Source: Clavibacter sp. VKM Ac-2873 (GTDB lineage Bacteria > Actinomycetota > Actinomycetes > Actinomycetales > Microbacteriaceae). From it: a DNA stretch of 64,000 bases. Location of the stretch: positions 1,464,876 through 1,528,875 of the forward strand of contig NZ_JADKRS010000001.1 of NCBI RefSeq assembly GCF_015351075.1. The letters are read 5' to 3'. The notes beneath the pieces are model-generated. The model was not told the DNA's origin, ran no database searches, and worked only from the letters and a program-made list of their open reading frames with translations. The stretch's first letter is position 1. The number at the start of each line of letters is the position of its first letter. Of this stretch, positions 24,642 through 32,374 are shown piece by piece. The position numbers and the translations under genes were made by a program.

Positions 24642-26801
24642 GTGAACACCTCCCCCCTCGACCCGCATCCCGACGACCGCACCGGCGACGCCGCCCCTCC
24701 CCTGGATCCCTCGCACCCCTACCGCGGCGGGATCCGTCCGGGCGTCAGCCGCCGCACCCTCCTGATGAGCGGAGCCGCCGCGATCATGGCCGGCGTCGCC
24801 GCCGGATCCGCGACGGGCACCGCGAGCGCCACCGCCGCGACCGCCTCCGCACGCCGGAACCTCACCCGCTCGATCAAGGACGTCGAGCACGTCGTGATCC
24901 TCATGCAGGAGAACCGCTCCTTCGACCACTACTACGGCACCTTCCCCGGCGTCCGCGGCTTCAGCGACAAGCAGGCCGTCGAGTACCCCGGCGGCGGCAC
25001 GGTGTTCGCCCAGCCCGACGCCACCCGCACGGACGGCGGCCACCTGCTCCCGTTCCCCCTCGACTCCGCGAACCACAACGCGCAGGGCGCCGGCAGCCTC
25101 AACCACTCGTGGAAGGGCGGGCACGCGGCCTGGAACAAGGGCGCGTGGGACAACTGGGTGGTCGCGAAGACGCAGCAGACGATGGGGTACTTCACGAAGG
25201 ACGACGTGCCCTTCCACCACGCCCTCGCGTCCGCTTTCACCATCGCCGACCACTACCACTGCTCCCTCATCGGCCCGACGACACCGAACCGGCTCTACCA
25301 GTGGACCGGCACGATCGACCCGGAGGGGAAGGCGGGAGGCCCGATCATCAGCAACCCGGAGCCGTACGAGCCGGTCTTCCGCTGGACCACCTACCAGGAG
25401 CGCCTCAGCCAGGCGGGCATCACCTGGAGGACCTACGCGAACGACGAGGTGGGCGACCCGGACGAGGCGCCCTACGTCGGCGACTACGGCTGCAACCCGC
25501 TCTGGCAGTTCCAGCAGTACCACGACGCGTTCGCCTCCTCGGATCCCGCGGTACGCCAGCTCGCCATCGACGGCGGCCTGCACGACGGGTGGAAGCCGGA
25601 CTCGGGCCGGGGCCTCGACGTGTCGTACCTCCTGCAGCAGTTCGGCGCCGACGCGGCCGCGAACACGCTGCCCCAGGTCTCGTACGTGGTGTCGCCCTAC
25701 GGCTGGAGCGAGCACCCCGAGGCGAGCCCCGACTACGGCGCGCACTACACGAACGCCGTGATCCAGGCGCTCATGAGCAACCCCGACACGTGGGCGAGCA
25801 CCGTGCTGCTGCTGAACTACGACGAGAACGACGGCTACTTCGACCACCTGCTCCCGCCGCTCGCCGAGCCGGGGACGCGGGACGAGTACGTCGGCGGGCT
25901 CCCGATCGGCTACGGCACGCGCGTGCCGCTCACGGTCGTCTCGCCGTGGAGCCGCGGCGGCTGGGTCGACTCCGAGGTGTTCGACCACACCTCGATCATC
26001 CGGTTCCTCGAGACCTGGACGGGCGTGCACGAGCCGAACATCTCCGACTGGCGCCGCACGATCTCCGGCGACCTCACCTCGTGCTTCGACTTCGCGCACC
26101 CCGACTTCTCGATCCCCACGGCCGACCAGGTCCTGCCGCTCAGCGAGACCCGCATGCTCCTCGCGGCGGCGGACGCGGATCTCGCGAAGCCGCCCGTGCA
26201 GGAGCCGGCCGCCGGCGCGCAGGTGATGCCGTCCCAGGATCCGGGCACCATGCGCCGGCGCCCGCTGGCCTCCCGCCAGGACGCCGACGTGACGGTGGAC
26301 CGCGGCACCGGGGCGATCACCCTGACGATGCGGAACGCCGGCCGGCAGGGCGTCTCGCACCAGGTGTTCCCGAACATCGCCCTGCCCTTCGCCAGCACCC
26401 CGTTCACGCTCGCGCCGGGCGGCTCGGCGACGTACGCGTGGGACAGCGCGGCGCACGCGGGCGCGTACGACTTCAGCGTCTACGGGCCCGATCGGTTCCT
26501 CCGCCGCTTCGCCGGCACCGTGATCCCGGCGGGAACCGACGACGTGCCCGTGCCCGTGGTCACGGCCGAGGCCCTTGCGGACGGGAAGCCGCACCTGCGG
26601 CTGACGCTCGGCAACGAGGGCTCGCCCTCGGTGGACTACACGATGACGTCGAACGACTTCATCGAGCGCGTGCGGCACGAGACCGTGAAGCCCGGCCGCA
26701 GCACGACCGTGAGGTGGCCGCTCGACCGGTGGGGCTACTACGACGTGATCGTCGAGGCGCCGGGCGGGTTCCGCCACCGCTTCGCCGGCCGCGTCGAGTA
26801 G
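24642..26801 (+). CDS. Tat-exported phosphocholine-specific phospholipase C-like enzyme, copy 1
   Basis: 719 residues from GTG 24642. The Tat signal is SRRTLLMSGAAAIMAGVAAG with Arg37-Arg38. The phosphoesterase domain (about 80-510) starts HVVILMQENRSFDHYYGTFPGV, the Asn-Arg-Ser-Phe-Asp-His block of the acid phosphatase/phospholipase C superfamily. It continues with HSWKGGHAAWNKGAWDNWV, then DHYHCSLIGPTTPNR and LLNYDENDGYFDH. Two C-terminal beta domains (about 560-640, 650-719) of the DUF756 type follow. It should release phosphorylcholine or other headgroups from phospholipids outside the cell. It is a tandem paralog of 27123-29315, and its promoter has PHO-box-like repeats. Confidence 0.93.
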   Translation: MNTSPLDPHPDDRTGDAAPPLDPSHPYRGGIRPGVSRRTLLMSGAAAIMAGVAAGSATGTASATAATASARRNLTRSIKDVEHVVILMQENRSFDHYYGTFPGVRGFSDKQAVEYPGGGTVFAQPDATRTDGGHLLPFPLDSANHNAQGAGSLNHSWKGGHAAWNKGAWDNWVVAKTQQTMGYFTKDDVPFHHALASAFTIADHYHCSLIGPTTPNRLYQWTGTIDPEGKAGGPIISNPEPYEPVFRWTTYQERLSQAGITWRTYANDEVGDPDEAPYVGDYGCNPLWQFQQYHDAFASSDPAVRQLAIDGGLHDGWKPDSGRGLDVSYLLQQFGADAAANTLPQVSYVVSPYGWSEHPEASPDYGAHYTNAVIQALMSNPDTWASTVLLLNYDENDGYFDHLLPPLAEPGTRDEYVGGLPIGYGTRVPLTVVSPWSRGGWVDSEVFDHTSIIRFLETWTGVHEPNISDWRRTISGDLTSCFDFAHPDFSIPTADQVLPLSETRMLLAAADADLAKPPVQEPAAGAQVMPSQDPGTMRRRPLASRQDADVTVDRGTGAITLTMRNAGRQGVSHQVFPNIALPFASTPFTLAPGGSATYAWDSAAHAGAYDFSVYGPDRFLRRFAGTVIPAGTDDVPVPVVTAEALADGKPHLRLTLGNEGSPSVDYTMTSNDFIERVRHETVKPGRSTTVRWPLDRWGYYDVIVEAPGGFRHRFAGRVE

Positions 26802-26803
26802 CC

Positions 26804-26836
26804 GCGTCGCCCGCGCTCCGGGAGCGCGGGCGACGC
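26804..26836 (+). terminator. Perfect inverted repeat after phospholipase 1
   Basis: GCGTCGCCCGCGCTCC and its exact complement meet around a single G, a 16-bp arm hairpin two bases after the stop codon. It separates the two tandem paralogs transcriptionally; each also has its own promoter. Confidence 0.8.
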
Positions 26837-26845
26837 CACCTGCCT

Positions 26846-26913
26846 GTTCAGGGATCGTTCCCACCCGCGTCACGCCAGGTGACGCGCTGTTCCGACGGCG
26901 GCCGCATACTCGC
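26846..26913 (+). promoter_or_regulatory. PHO-box-like promoter of phospholipase C 2
   Basis: Starts GTTCAGGGATCGTTCC and keeps the same offsets as 24296-24363: GTTCA at 1, GTTCC at 12, GTGAC at 34, GTTCC at 44, CATACT -10 at 26905-26910 followed by CGC. The third repeat is degenerate (CGTCA). The rest of 26914-27122 is GC-rich leader with no repeats and no coding frame. Confidence 0.65.
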
Positions 26914-27122
26914 GCCTGGCACGGCGTCGTCCCCGCGCGATCCGCACCCGGACGTCATCCCCGGTCGTGCCGGCGCCCGGGCGGCACCCCGCCCCCGGCG
27001 CCCGGGATCCGCACCGCCCCGCTCCATCGCACCCGCATCCCCCGCCGCGCCCGGACCCTCCCGGAGCGCCGGGCCCCCGCCTGCGCGCGACGCCAGGCAC
27101 GACAGGAAGAAGGACAGCCACC

Positions 27123-29315
27123 GTGAGCACCTCCAAGCCCGAAGAGCACGCCCCGGACGTCGACCTCGCGGCCGGCGTCGACGCCGCACCCCCGCTCGAC
27201 CCCTCGCGCCAGTACCGCGGCGCCGTCCGTCCCGGCGTCAGCCGCCGCACGGTCCTGGTGGGCGGAGCCGCCGCGATCATGGCCGGCGTGGCCGCGGGAT
27301 CCGTCGCCGGCACGGGCACCGCGAGCGCCACCGCCGCGACCGCCACCGCCGCGACCGCCGCCGCCCGCCGGAACCTCACCCGCTCGATCAAGGACGTCGA
27401 GCACGTCGTGATCCTCATGCAGGAGAACCGCTCCTTCGACCACTACTACGGCACCTTCCCCGGCGTCCGCGGCTTCAGCGACAAGCAGGCCGTCGAGTAC
27501 CCCGGCGGCGGCACGGTGTTCGCCCAGCCCGACGCGAGCCGCCCCGACGGCGGCCGGATGCTCCCCTTCCCGCTGGACTCGTCCCGCTTCAACGCGCAGG
27601 GCGCCGGCGGCCTCGACCACTCCTGGAAGGGCGGGCACCAGGCCTGGAACAAGGGCGCCTGGGACAACTGGGTCGTCGCCAAGAGCGAGCAGACCATGGG
27701 CTACTTCACCCAGGACGACCTCCCGTTCCACCACGCGCTCGCCTCGGCTTTCACGATCGCGGACCACTACCACTGCTCCCTCATCGGCCCGACGACCCCG
27801 AACCGGCTCTTCCAGTGGACCGGCACGATCGACGCCCGCGGCAAGGCCGGCGGCCCCGCCATCGACAACCCCGACGACTACGCGCCCGTCTTCGCCTGGA
27901 AGACGTACCCCGAGCGCCTCCGGGAGGCCGGGGTCACGTGGAAGACCTACGCGAACGACGAGGTCGGCGACGACGGCACGCACCCCTACGTCGGCGACTA
28001 CGGCGACAACCCGCTGTGGCTCTTCCACCAGTACCACGAGGCGCTCGCGTCCTCGGATCCCGCCACGCGTCAGCTCGCGCTCGACGGCGGCCTGCACGAC
28101 GGCTGGAAGCCGGACTCGGGCAAGGGCCTCGACGTGACGCACCTGCTCGAGGAGTTCGGGAAGGACGCCGCGGCGAACACCCTGCCGGCCGTGTCGTACG
28201 TCGTGGCGCCGTACGGGTGGAGCGAGCACCCGAAGGCGAGCCCGGACTACGGCGCGCACTACACGAACGCCGTGATCCAGGCGCTCATGAGCAACCCCGA
28301 CACCTGGGCGAGCACCGTGCTGCTGCTGAACTACGACGAGAACGACGGCTACTTCGACCACCAGCTGCCGCCGCTCGCCGAGCCCGGCACGGCCGACGAG
28401 TACGTCGACGGCCTGCCCGTCGGCTACGGCACGCGCGTGCCGATGACGGTGGTGTCCCCGTGGAGCCGCGGCGGCTGGGTGGACTCGCAGGTGTTCGACC
28501 ACACCTCGGTGATCCGGTTCCTGGAGACCTGGACGGGCGTGCACGAGCCGAACATCTCCGACTGGCGCCGCACGATCTCCGGCGACCTCACCTCGTGCTT
28601 CGACTTCGCGCACCCGGACTTCTCGATCCCGTCGGCCGCGGAGGTGCTGCCGATGAGCGCGACCCAGGCGCTCGTCGCGGCCGCCGACGCCGACATGGCG
28701 AAGCCGCCCGTGCGGGAGCCCGCGGTGGGCGCCCAGCGGATGCCCGCGCAGGAGGACGGCACCATGCGCCACCGCCCGCTCCCCTACCGGCAGGACGCGG
28801 ACGTGGCGGTCGACCGGGCGACCGGCCGGGTCACGCTGACGATGCGGAACGCCGGCCGGCAGGGCGTCTCGCACCAGGTGTTCCCCAACATCGCGCTGCC
28901 GTTCGCGTCGACGCCCTTCACCGTGGCGCCGCGCGGGAAGGCCGCCTACACGTGGGAGAGCTCGGCGCACGCGGGGGCGTACGACTTCAGCCTCTACGGG
29001 CCCGACCGGTTCCTGCGTCGCTTCGCGGGAACGGTGATCGCGGCGGGGACGAGCGACGTGCCCGTGCCCCGGGTCTCGGCCGAGACGATCCCCGGCGGCA
29101 AGGGCGTGCTGCGGCTCACGCTCGCGAACGACGGCACCCCCTCGGTGCACTACACGCTCACGGCCAACGACTTCATCACGCGCGAGCGCCACGAGACGGT
29201 GAAGCCCGGACGCAGCACGACGGTGAACTGGCCGGTGGACGAGTGGGGCTACTACGACGTGGTGGTCACCGACGGCGCCGGCTTCCGCTACCGGTACGCG
29301 GGTCGCGTGGAGTAG
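27123..29315 (+). CDS. Tat-exported phosphocholine-specific phospholipase C-like enzyme, copy 2
   Basis: 730 residues from GTG 27123, with GGAAGAAGGACA upstream as in copy 1. The Tat signal RRTVLVGGAAAIMAG has Arg41-Arg42, and the signal region carries extra Ala/Thr repeats. Domain order and motifs match copy 1: ENRSFDHYYG, HSWKGGHQAWNKGAWDNWV, LLNYDENDGYFDH, two C-terminal DUF756-like domains. Differences cluster in surface segments (for example GDDGTHPY for GDPDEAPY). A 170-bp block (27366-27535) is identical in DNA to copy 1, pointing to recent duplication or gene conversion. Substrate range may differ between copies; that cannot be read here. Confidence 0.93.
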   Translation: MSTSKPEEHAPDVDLAAGVDAAPPLDPSRQYRGAVRPGVSRRTVLVGGAAAIMAGVAAGSVAGTGTASATAATATAATAAARRNLTRSIKDVEHVVILMQENRSFDHYYGTFPGVRGFSDKQAVEYPGGGTVFAQPDASRPDGGRMLPFPLDSSRFNAQGAGGLDHSWKGGHQAWNKGAWDNWVVAKSEQTMGYFTQDDLPFHHALASAFTIADHYHCSLIGPTTPNRLFQWTGTIDARGKAGGPAIDNPDDYAPVFAWKTYPERLREAGVTWKTYANDEVGDDGTHPYVGDYGDNPLWLFHQYHEALASSDPATRQLALDGGLHDGWKPDSGKGLDVTHLLEEFGKDAAANTLPAVSYVVAPYGWSEHPKASPDYGAHYTNAVIQALMSNPDTWASTVLLLNYDENDGYFDHQLPPLAEPGTADEYVDGLPVGYGTRVPMTVVSPWSRGGWVDSQVFDHTSVIRFLETWTGVHEPNISDWRRTISGDLTSCFDFAHPDFSIPSAAEVLPMSATQALVAAADADMAKPPVREPAVGAQRMPAQEDGTMRHRPLPYRQDADVAVDRATGRVTLTMRNAGRQGVSHQVFPNIALPFASTPFTVAPRGKAAYTWESSAHAGAYDFSLYGPDRFLRRFAGTVIAAGTSDVPVPRVSAETIPGGKGVLRLTLANDGTPSVHYTLTANDFITRERHETVKPGRSTTVNWPVDEWGYYDVVVTDGAGFRYRYAGRVE

Positions 29316-29328
29316 CGCGGCACGTGGC

Positions 29329-29374
29329 ACGACGACGCCGGCCGGATCCGCGAGGGTCCGGCCGGCGTCGTCGT
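29329..29374. terminator. Bidirectional hairpin terminator
   Basis: An 18-bp perfect stem (ACGACGACGCCGGCCGGA and complement) with a 10-base loop lies between phospholipase 2 and the convergent tetR gene, and can serve both. Confidence 0.85.
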
Positions 29375-29406
29375 GCGCGGGGCGCGTCAGGCGCGGGGCG
29401 CGTCAG
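29375..29406. repeat. 16-bp tandem duplication at the tetR stop
   Basis: GCGCGGGGCGCGTCAG occurs twice in a row. The second copy contains the tetR stop codon (TCA on the + strand at 29403-29405), so the duplication repeats the gene's end. Confidence 0.8.
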
Positions 29407-30131
29407 GCGCGGGCGCGGTCCTCGTCCTCATCCGCGACGGCGGCCTTCGCTCGGCGTGCGGAGCCGACGTGCGCCTCGGCGGCGTCCGGGCGCCCGGCCT
29501 CCACGAGCTCCAGGTCGAGCGGCCGGGCGGCGCGCACGACGGCGTCCGCGTCGTCGATCCCGATGCCGACGAGGATGGGGATCCAGAGGCTGCGCAGGCG
29601 CTCCGCACCGTCCCACTCGACCAGCCGCGGAGATCGGTAGGAGAGCACGCCGAAGGTGGCGCTGAGCAGGACGTCGACGACGGCGTCGAGGTCGGCGGCG
29701 CGGATGCCCCGCACCGCGAGCTCCGCCTCCAGGTGCTGCCGGGTGAACCCCCACACGTCGAAGCGGCGCTCGACCGCGAGGCCGAGTCGGGGCATGTCCT
29801 GCAGGAGCCGGATGGCGCCCGCGGCGACGGGGCAGACCTCGACGGTGCTGGCGCCCGTGAGGAGGAAGACGATGAGCTCGTGCAGCGCCCCGGGCCGGTC
29901 GAGCGCCGCCTCGATGCGGAGCCAGCGCTCCTCCTGGTCCTCGACGACCGCGCCCGCGAGGCTCTCCTTGGAGGCGAAGAGGTGGTACCCGATGGCGGAC
30001 TTGGGCTTGCCCATCGCCTCGGCCACGCGCGAGAACGACGTGCCCTCGTACCCGTGGGCCGCGAACTGGGCTCCCGCCGCCTCGACGATCTCGCGCCGTG
30101 CCCGGGACACCGCCGCCTGCCGCTGGTTCAT
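29403..30131 (-). CDS. TetR family transcriptional regulator
   Basis: 242 residues. HTH at about 8-55: RREIVEAAGAQFAAHGYEGTSFSRVAEAMGKPKSAIGYHLFASKESLAGAVVEDQEERW. The pattern around GYEGTSFSRVAEAMG...KSAIGYHLFASKESLAGAVVEDQ resembles the gamma-butyrolactone-receptor-like branch (ArpA/ScbR type), a tentative similarity. The C-terminal domain, with hydrophobic helices to about 215, ends in a charged tail. The ATG at 30129-30131 has AGGAG. It is divergent from the S53 peptidase gene, and two inverted repeats in the shared region are candidate operators. Confidence 0.9.
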   Translation of the reverse strand: MNQRQAAVSRARREIVEAAGAQFAAHGYEGTSFSRVAEAMGKPKSAIGYHLFASKESLAGAVVEDQEERWLRIEAALDRPGALHELIVFLLTGASTVEVCPVAAGAIRLLQDMPRLGLAVERRFDVWGFTRQHLEAELAVRGIRAADLDAVVDVLLSATFGVLSYRSPRLVEWDGAERLRSLWIPILVGIGIDDADAVVRAARPLDLELVEAGRPDAAEAHVGSARRAKAAVADEDEDRARA

Positions 30132-30253
30132 GTCGCTCCTGTCCGCTCCCGCACGGGAGTCGAGGAAGAGTACCCGCCCTGATCGACGGGACGGTGGCTC
30201 CCTGCCGAACGGACGGCGCGGCGTCCCGGATCCGCGGGCGCCGCGCCCGCGGA

Positions 30254-30287
30254 TCAGCACACTCCACAGGTGCTGAGAATGCTTCTC
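30254..30287. promoter_or_regulatory. Two overlapping inverted repeats, candidate TetR operators
   Basis: TCAGCAC-N9-GTGCTGA (30254-30276) overlaps GAGAA-TGC-TTCTC (30275-30287). Both arms are exact. They lie midway between the divergent tetR and S53 peptidase starts, where a TetR dimer could control both. The site is also followed by a -10-like GGGATAGC. Confidence 0.5.
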
Positions 30288-30349
30288 GATACGGGATAGC
30301 CTCCGCACGCGCCATCGCGCACTCCCCCTGAACCGAATACGGATCCCGC

Positions 30350-32374
30350 ATGCCCTCACGCCCCTCGTCCCTCCCACCCGTCGAGGCCTCCGGGCCCGGC
30401 GAGCGCCCGCCGACGGAGGGGCGGATCCGCACCCTCGTCCGCCGCGCTCCCCGGCCCGCGCGCGTCCGGTCCCTCGCGCTCGGCACGGGCGTCGTCGCCC
30501 TCGCGGCGGTCGCGGCGGTCGTCGCGAGCGCCCTCGCGGGCACCGGATCCGCCTCCGCCCTGGCCGACCCCTCCGCCGCGCGCGCCGCGTCCGGCCCCAC
30601 CGCGTCCGGCCTCCGCGCGCTCGACGGGTCGGCGCCCTCGTGGCCCGCCGCCGACGCCGCCGTCCGGCTGGGCGACGCGCCCGCGGACGCGACCGTCGCC
30701 TTCACGGTGCTGCTGGATCCGGCCCGGTCCGACGCCGCACCGGCCGTCGCCGCGTGGCTGCGCGACCGCGGCCTCGACGTGGGCGACGCGCGCGGCGAGG
30801 TCGCCGCGCTGCCCGTCTCCAGCACGCTGGCGGTCGCGTCCCGGGCCTTCGACACCGGGTTCGCCCGGTTCCGCGTGGGCGGCCGCGAGGTCGTCGCCCC
30901 GGAGCGGACCCTCGCCGTGCCCGCCGCCCTCGACGCCGTGCGCGGCGTCGCCGGCACCGTGCAGGGCGACGTGCTGATGCCGTCGGACGCCGAGTCCGAC
31001 GCCGCGCGGGCCGCCGACGCCGCCGACGTGCCCGCGGCCGCGGACCCCGTTCCCGCGCCGATCCCCGGGCAGGCGACCGGCGGATCCCCCGCCTCCTCCG
31101 CCGACGACGGCACGTGCGCCGCCTGGTGGGGCCAGCGCCTCACCGACGCGTGGCCCGCGTCCGTCGACGTCGCCCACCGCTCGAACTCGCTGTGCGGCTA
31201 CGGCCCGGCACAGCTGCGGCGCGTCGACGACGTGCCGGCCGAGGACCGCGGAGCGGGCGCCACCGTCGCGATCGTCGCGGCCTACGACGACCCGGACACC
31301 CGGGCCGACACCGACACCTACTCCCGCGCCGTCGGCGAGCCCGCGTTCGCGGCCGGCCAGTACCGCGACCACCCGTCCGCCGCGCCGCGCACCGGCATCT
31401 GCGGTGGCCCGACCGCGTGGACGGACGAGCAGCACCTCGACGTGCAGGCGGTCCACGCCATGGCGCCGGACGCGGCGATCTCCTACTGGAGCGCCGACGA
31501 CTGCACGAGCACGAGCCTCTACACGCGGATCCTCGACGCGGCGGAGGACGGACCGGACGTCATCAGCCTGTCCTTCGGCGCGATGGAGGGCCTCGACACC
31601 GCCGACGACCGCGAGCTGCTCAACCGGGTGCTCGTGGAGGCGGCGTCGCGCGACGTCTCCGTGTTCGCCTCCACCGGCAACGACGGCGACTACAGCGGCG
31701 TCGGCGACCACGGCGGGAACGCCACGGTGGCGTCGCCCGCGTCGAGCCCGTACGTCACGGCCGTCGGCGCGACGAGCACCGGGCTCGCCGAGGACGGATC
31801 CATCGCCGTCGAGGCGGGCTGGGAGACCGAGACCCGCTTCGCCCGCAACGGCGCCCTCATCCCGCCGGGCTTCGCGTTCGGCGCGGGCGGCGGCCAGTCC
31901 GCCGAGTACGCGCGGCCGACCTGGCAGGCCGACCGGCTCGCCGTCCCGGGCACCGGGCGGCTGCTGCCGGACGTGGCCTCGCTGGGGGATCCGGACACGG
32001 GCTTCATCACCTACGGCCCGCACAAGGGCAGCACCCGGTACGCGGCGCACGGCGGCACGAGCCTCGCGACGCCGATGGTCGCCTCCATGGTCGCGATCTC
32101 CAAGGCCGTCACCGGCCGGCGCTTCGGGCTCGCGAGCCCCGCGCTCTACGCGCTGATGGGCACGAGCGCGCTGCGCGACGTGCAGCCCGCCTCCGCGGCC
32201 ACGTGGTCCCCGACGGGCCCGTCGGCGGGAGCGCTGTGGCCCGAGACGCTCTTCCTCTGGGACACCGGGAGGCAGACGCTGCGCTCCGGCCCCGGCTGGG
32301 ACGACGTGACCGGGGCCGGCGTGCCCGCGGGCCGCGCGTTCATCGAGGGCCTCGGCGCGGGAGCCGGACGATGA
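30350..32374 (+). CDS. Secreted S53 (sedolisin/kumamolisin) serine peptidase
   Basis: 674 residues. A signal-anchor/export helix is at about 41-65, then a pro-domain-like region to about 230, then the S53 catalytic domain. Glu360 and Asp364 sit in TDEQHLDVQAVHAM (ExxxD), and Ser571 in HGGTSLATPMVASM. The oxyanion segment reads ASTGNDGDYS, with Asn444 where sedolisins usually have Asp (SSGD). S53 enzymes are acid-active endopeptidases. The stop overlaps the start of the LPXTG protein gene (ATGA at 32371-32374), so the two are made together. The peptidase may act on plant or wall proteins, or process the surface protein; both are inference. Confidence 0.9.
   Translation: MPSRPSSLPPVEASGPGERPPTEGRIRTLVRRAPRPARVRSLALGTGVVALAAVAAVVASALAGTGSASALADPSAARAASGPTASGLRALDGSAPSWPAADAAVRLGDAPADATVAFTVLLDPARSDAAPAVAAWLRDRGLDVGDARGEVAALPVSSTLAVASRAFDTGFARFRVGGREVVAPERTLAVPAALDAVRGVAGTVQGDVLMPSDAESDAARAADAADVPAAADPVPAPIPGQATGGSPASSADDGTCAAWWGQRLTDAWPASVDVAHRSNSLCGYGPAQLRRVDDVPAEDRGAGATVAIVAAYDDPDTRADTDTYSRAVGEPAFAAGQYRDHPSAAPRTGICGGPTAWTDEQHLDVQAVHAMAPDAAISYWSADDCTSTSLYTRILDAAEDGPDVISLSFGAMEGLDTADDRELLNRVLVEAASRDVSVFASTGNDGDYSGVGDHGGNATVASPASSPYVTAVGATSTGLAEDGSIAVEAGWETETRFARNGALIPPGFAFGAGGGQSAEYARPTWQADRLAVPGTGRLLPDVASLGDPDTGFITYGPHKGSTRYAAHGGTSLATPMVASMVAISKAVTGRRFGLASPALYALMGTSALRDVQPASAATWSPTGPSAGALWPETLFLWDTGRQTLRSGPGWDDVTGAGVPAGRAFIEGLGAGAGR

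Noticed and set aside
24540..26873. A long antisense frame opposite phospholipase 1
   Set aside because: Composition is Val/Arg/Gly/His-rich with no fold and no ribosome-binding site; it mirrors the third-position bias of the true gene.
25109..29665. A very long open frame on the + strand, offset from both phospholipase genes
   Set aside because: It is a frame-shifted reading of high-G+C DNA: Arg/Pro-rich, no recognisable domains, and it crosses both real genes and their terminators.
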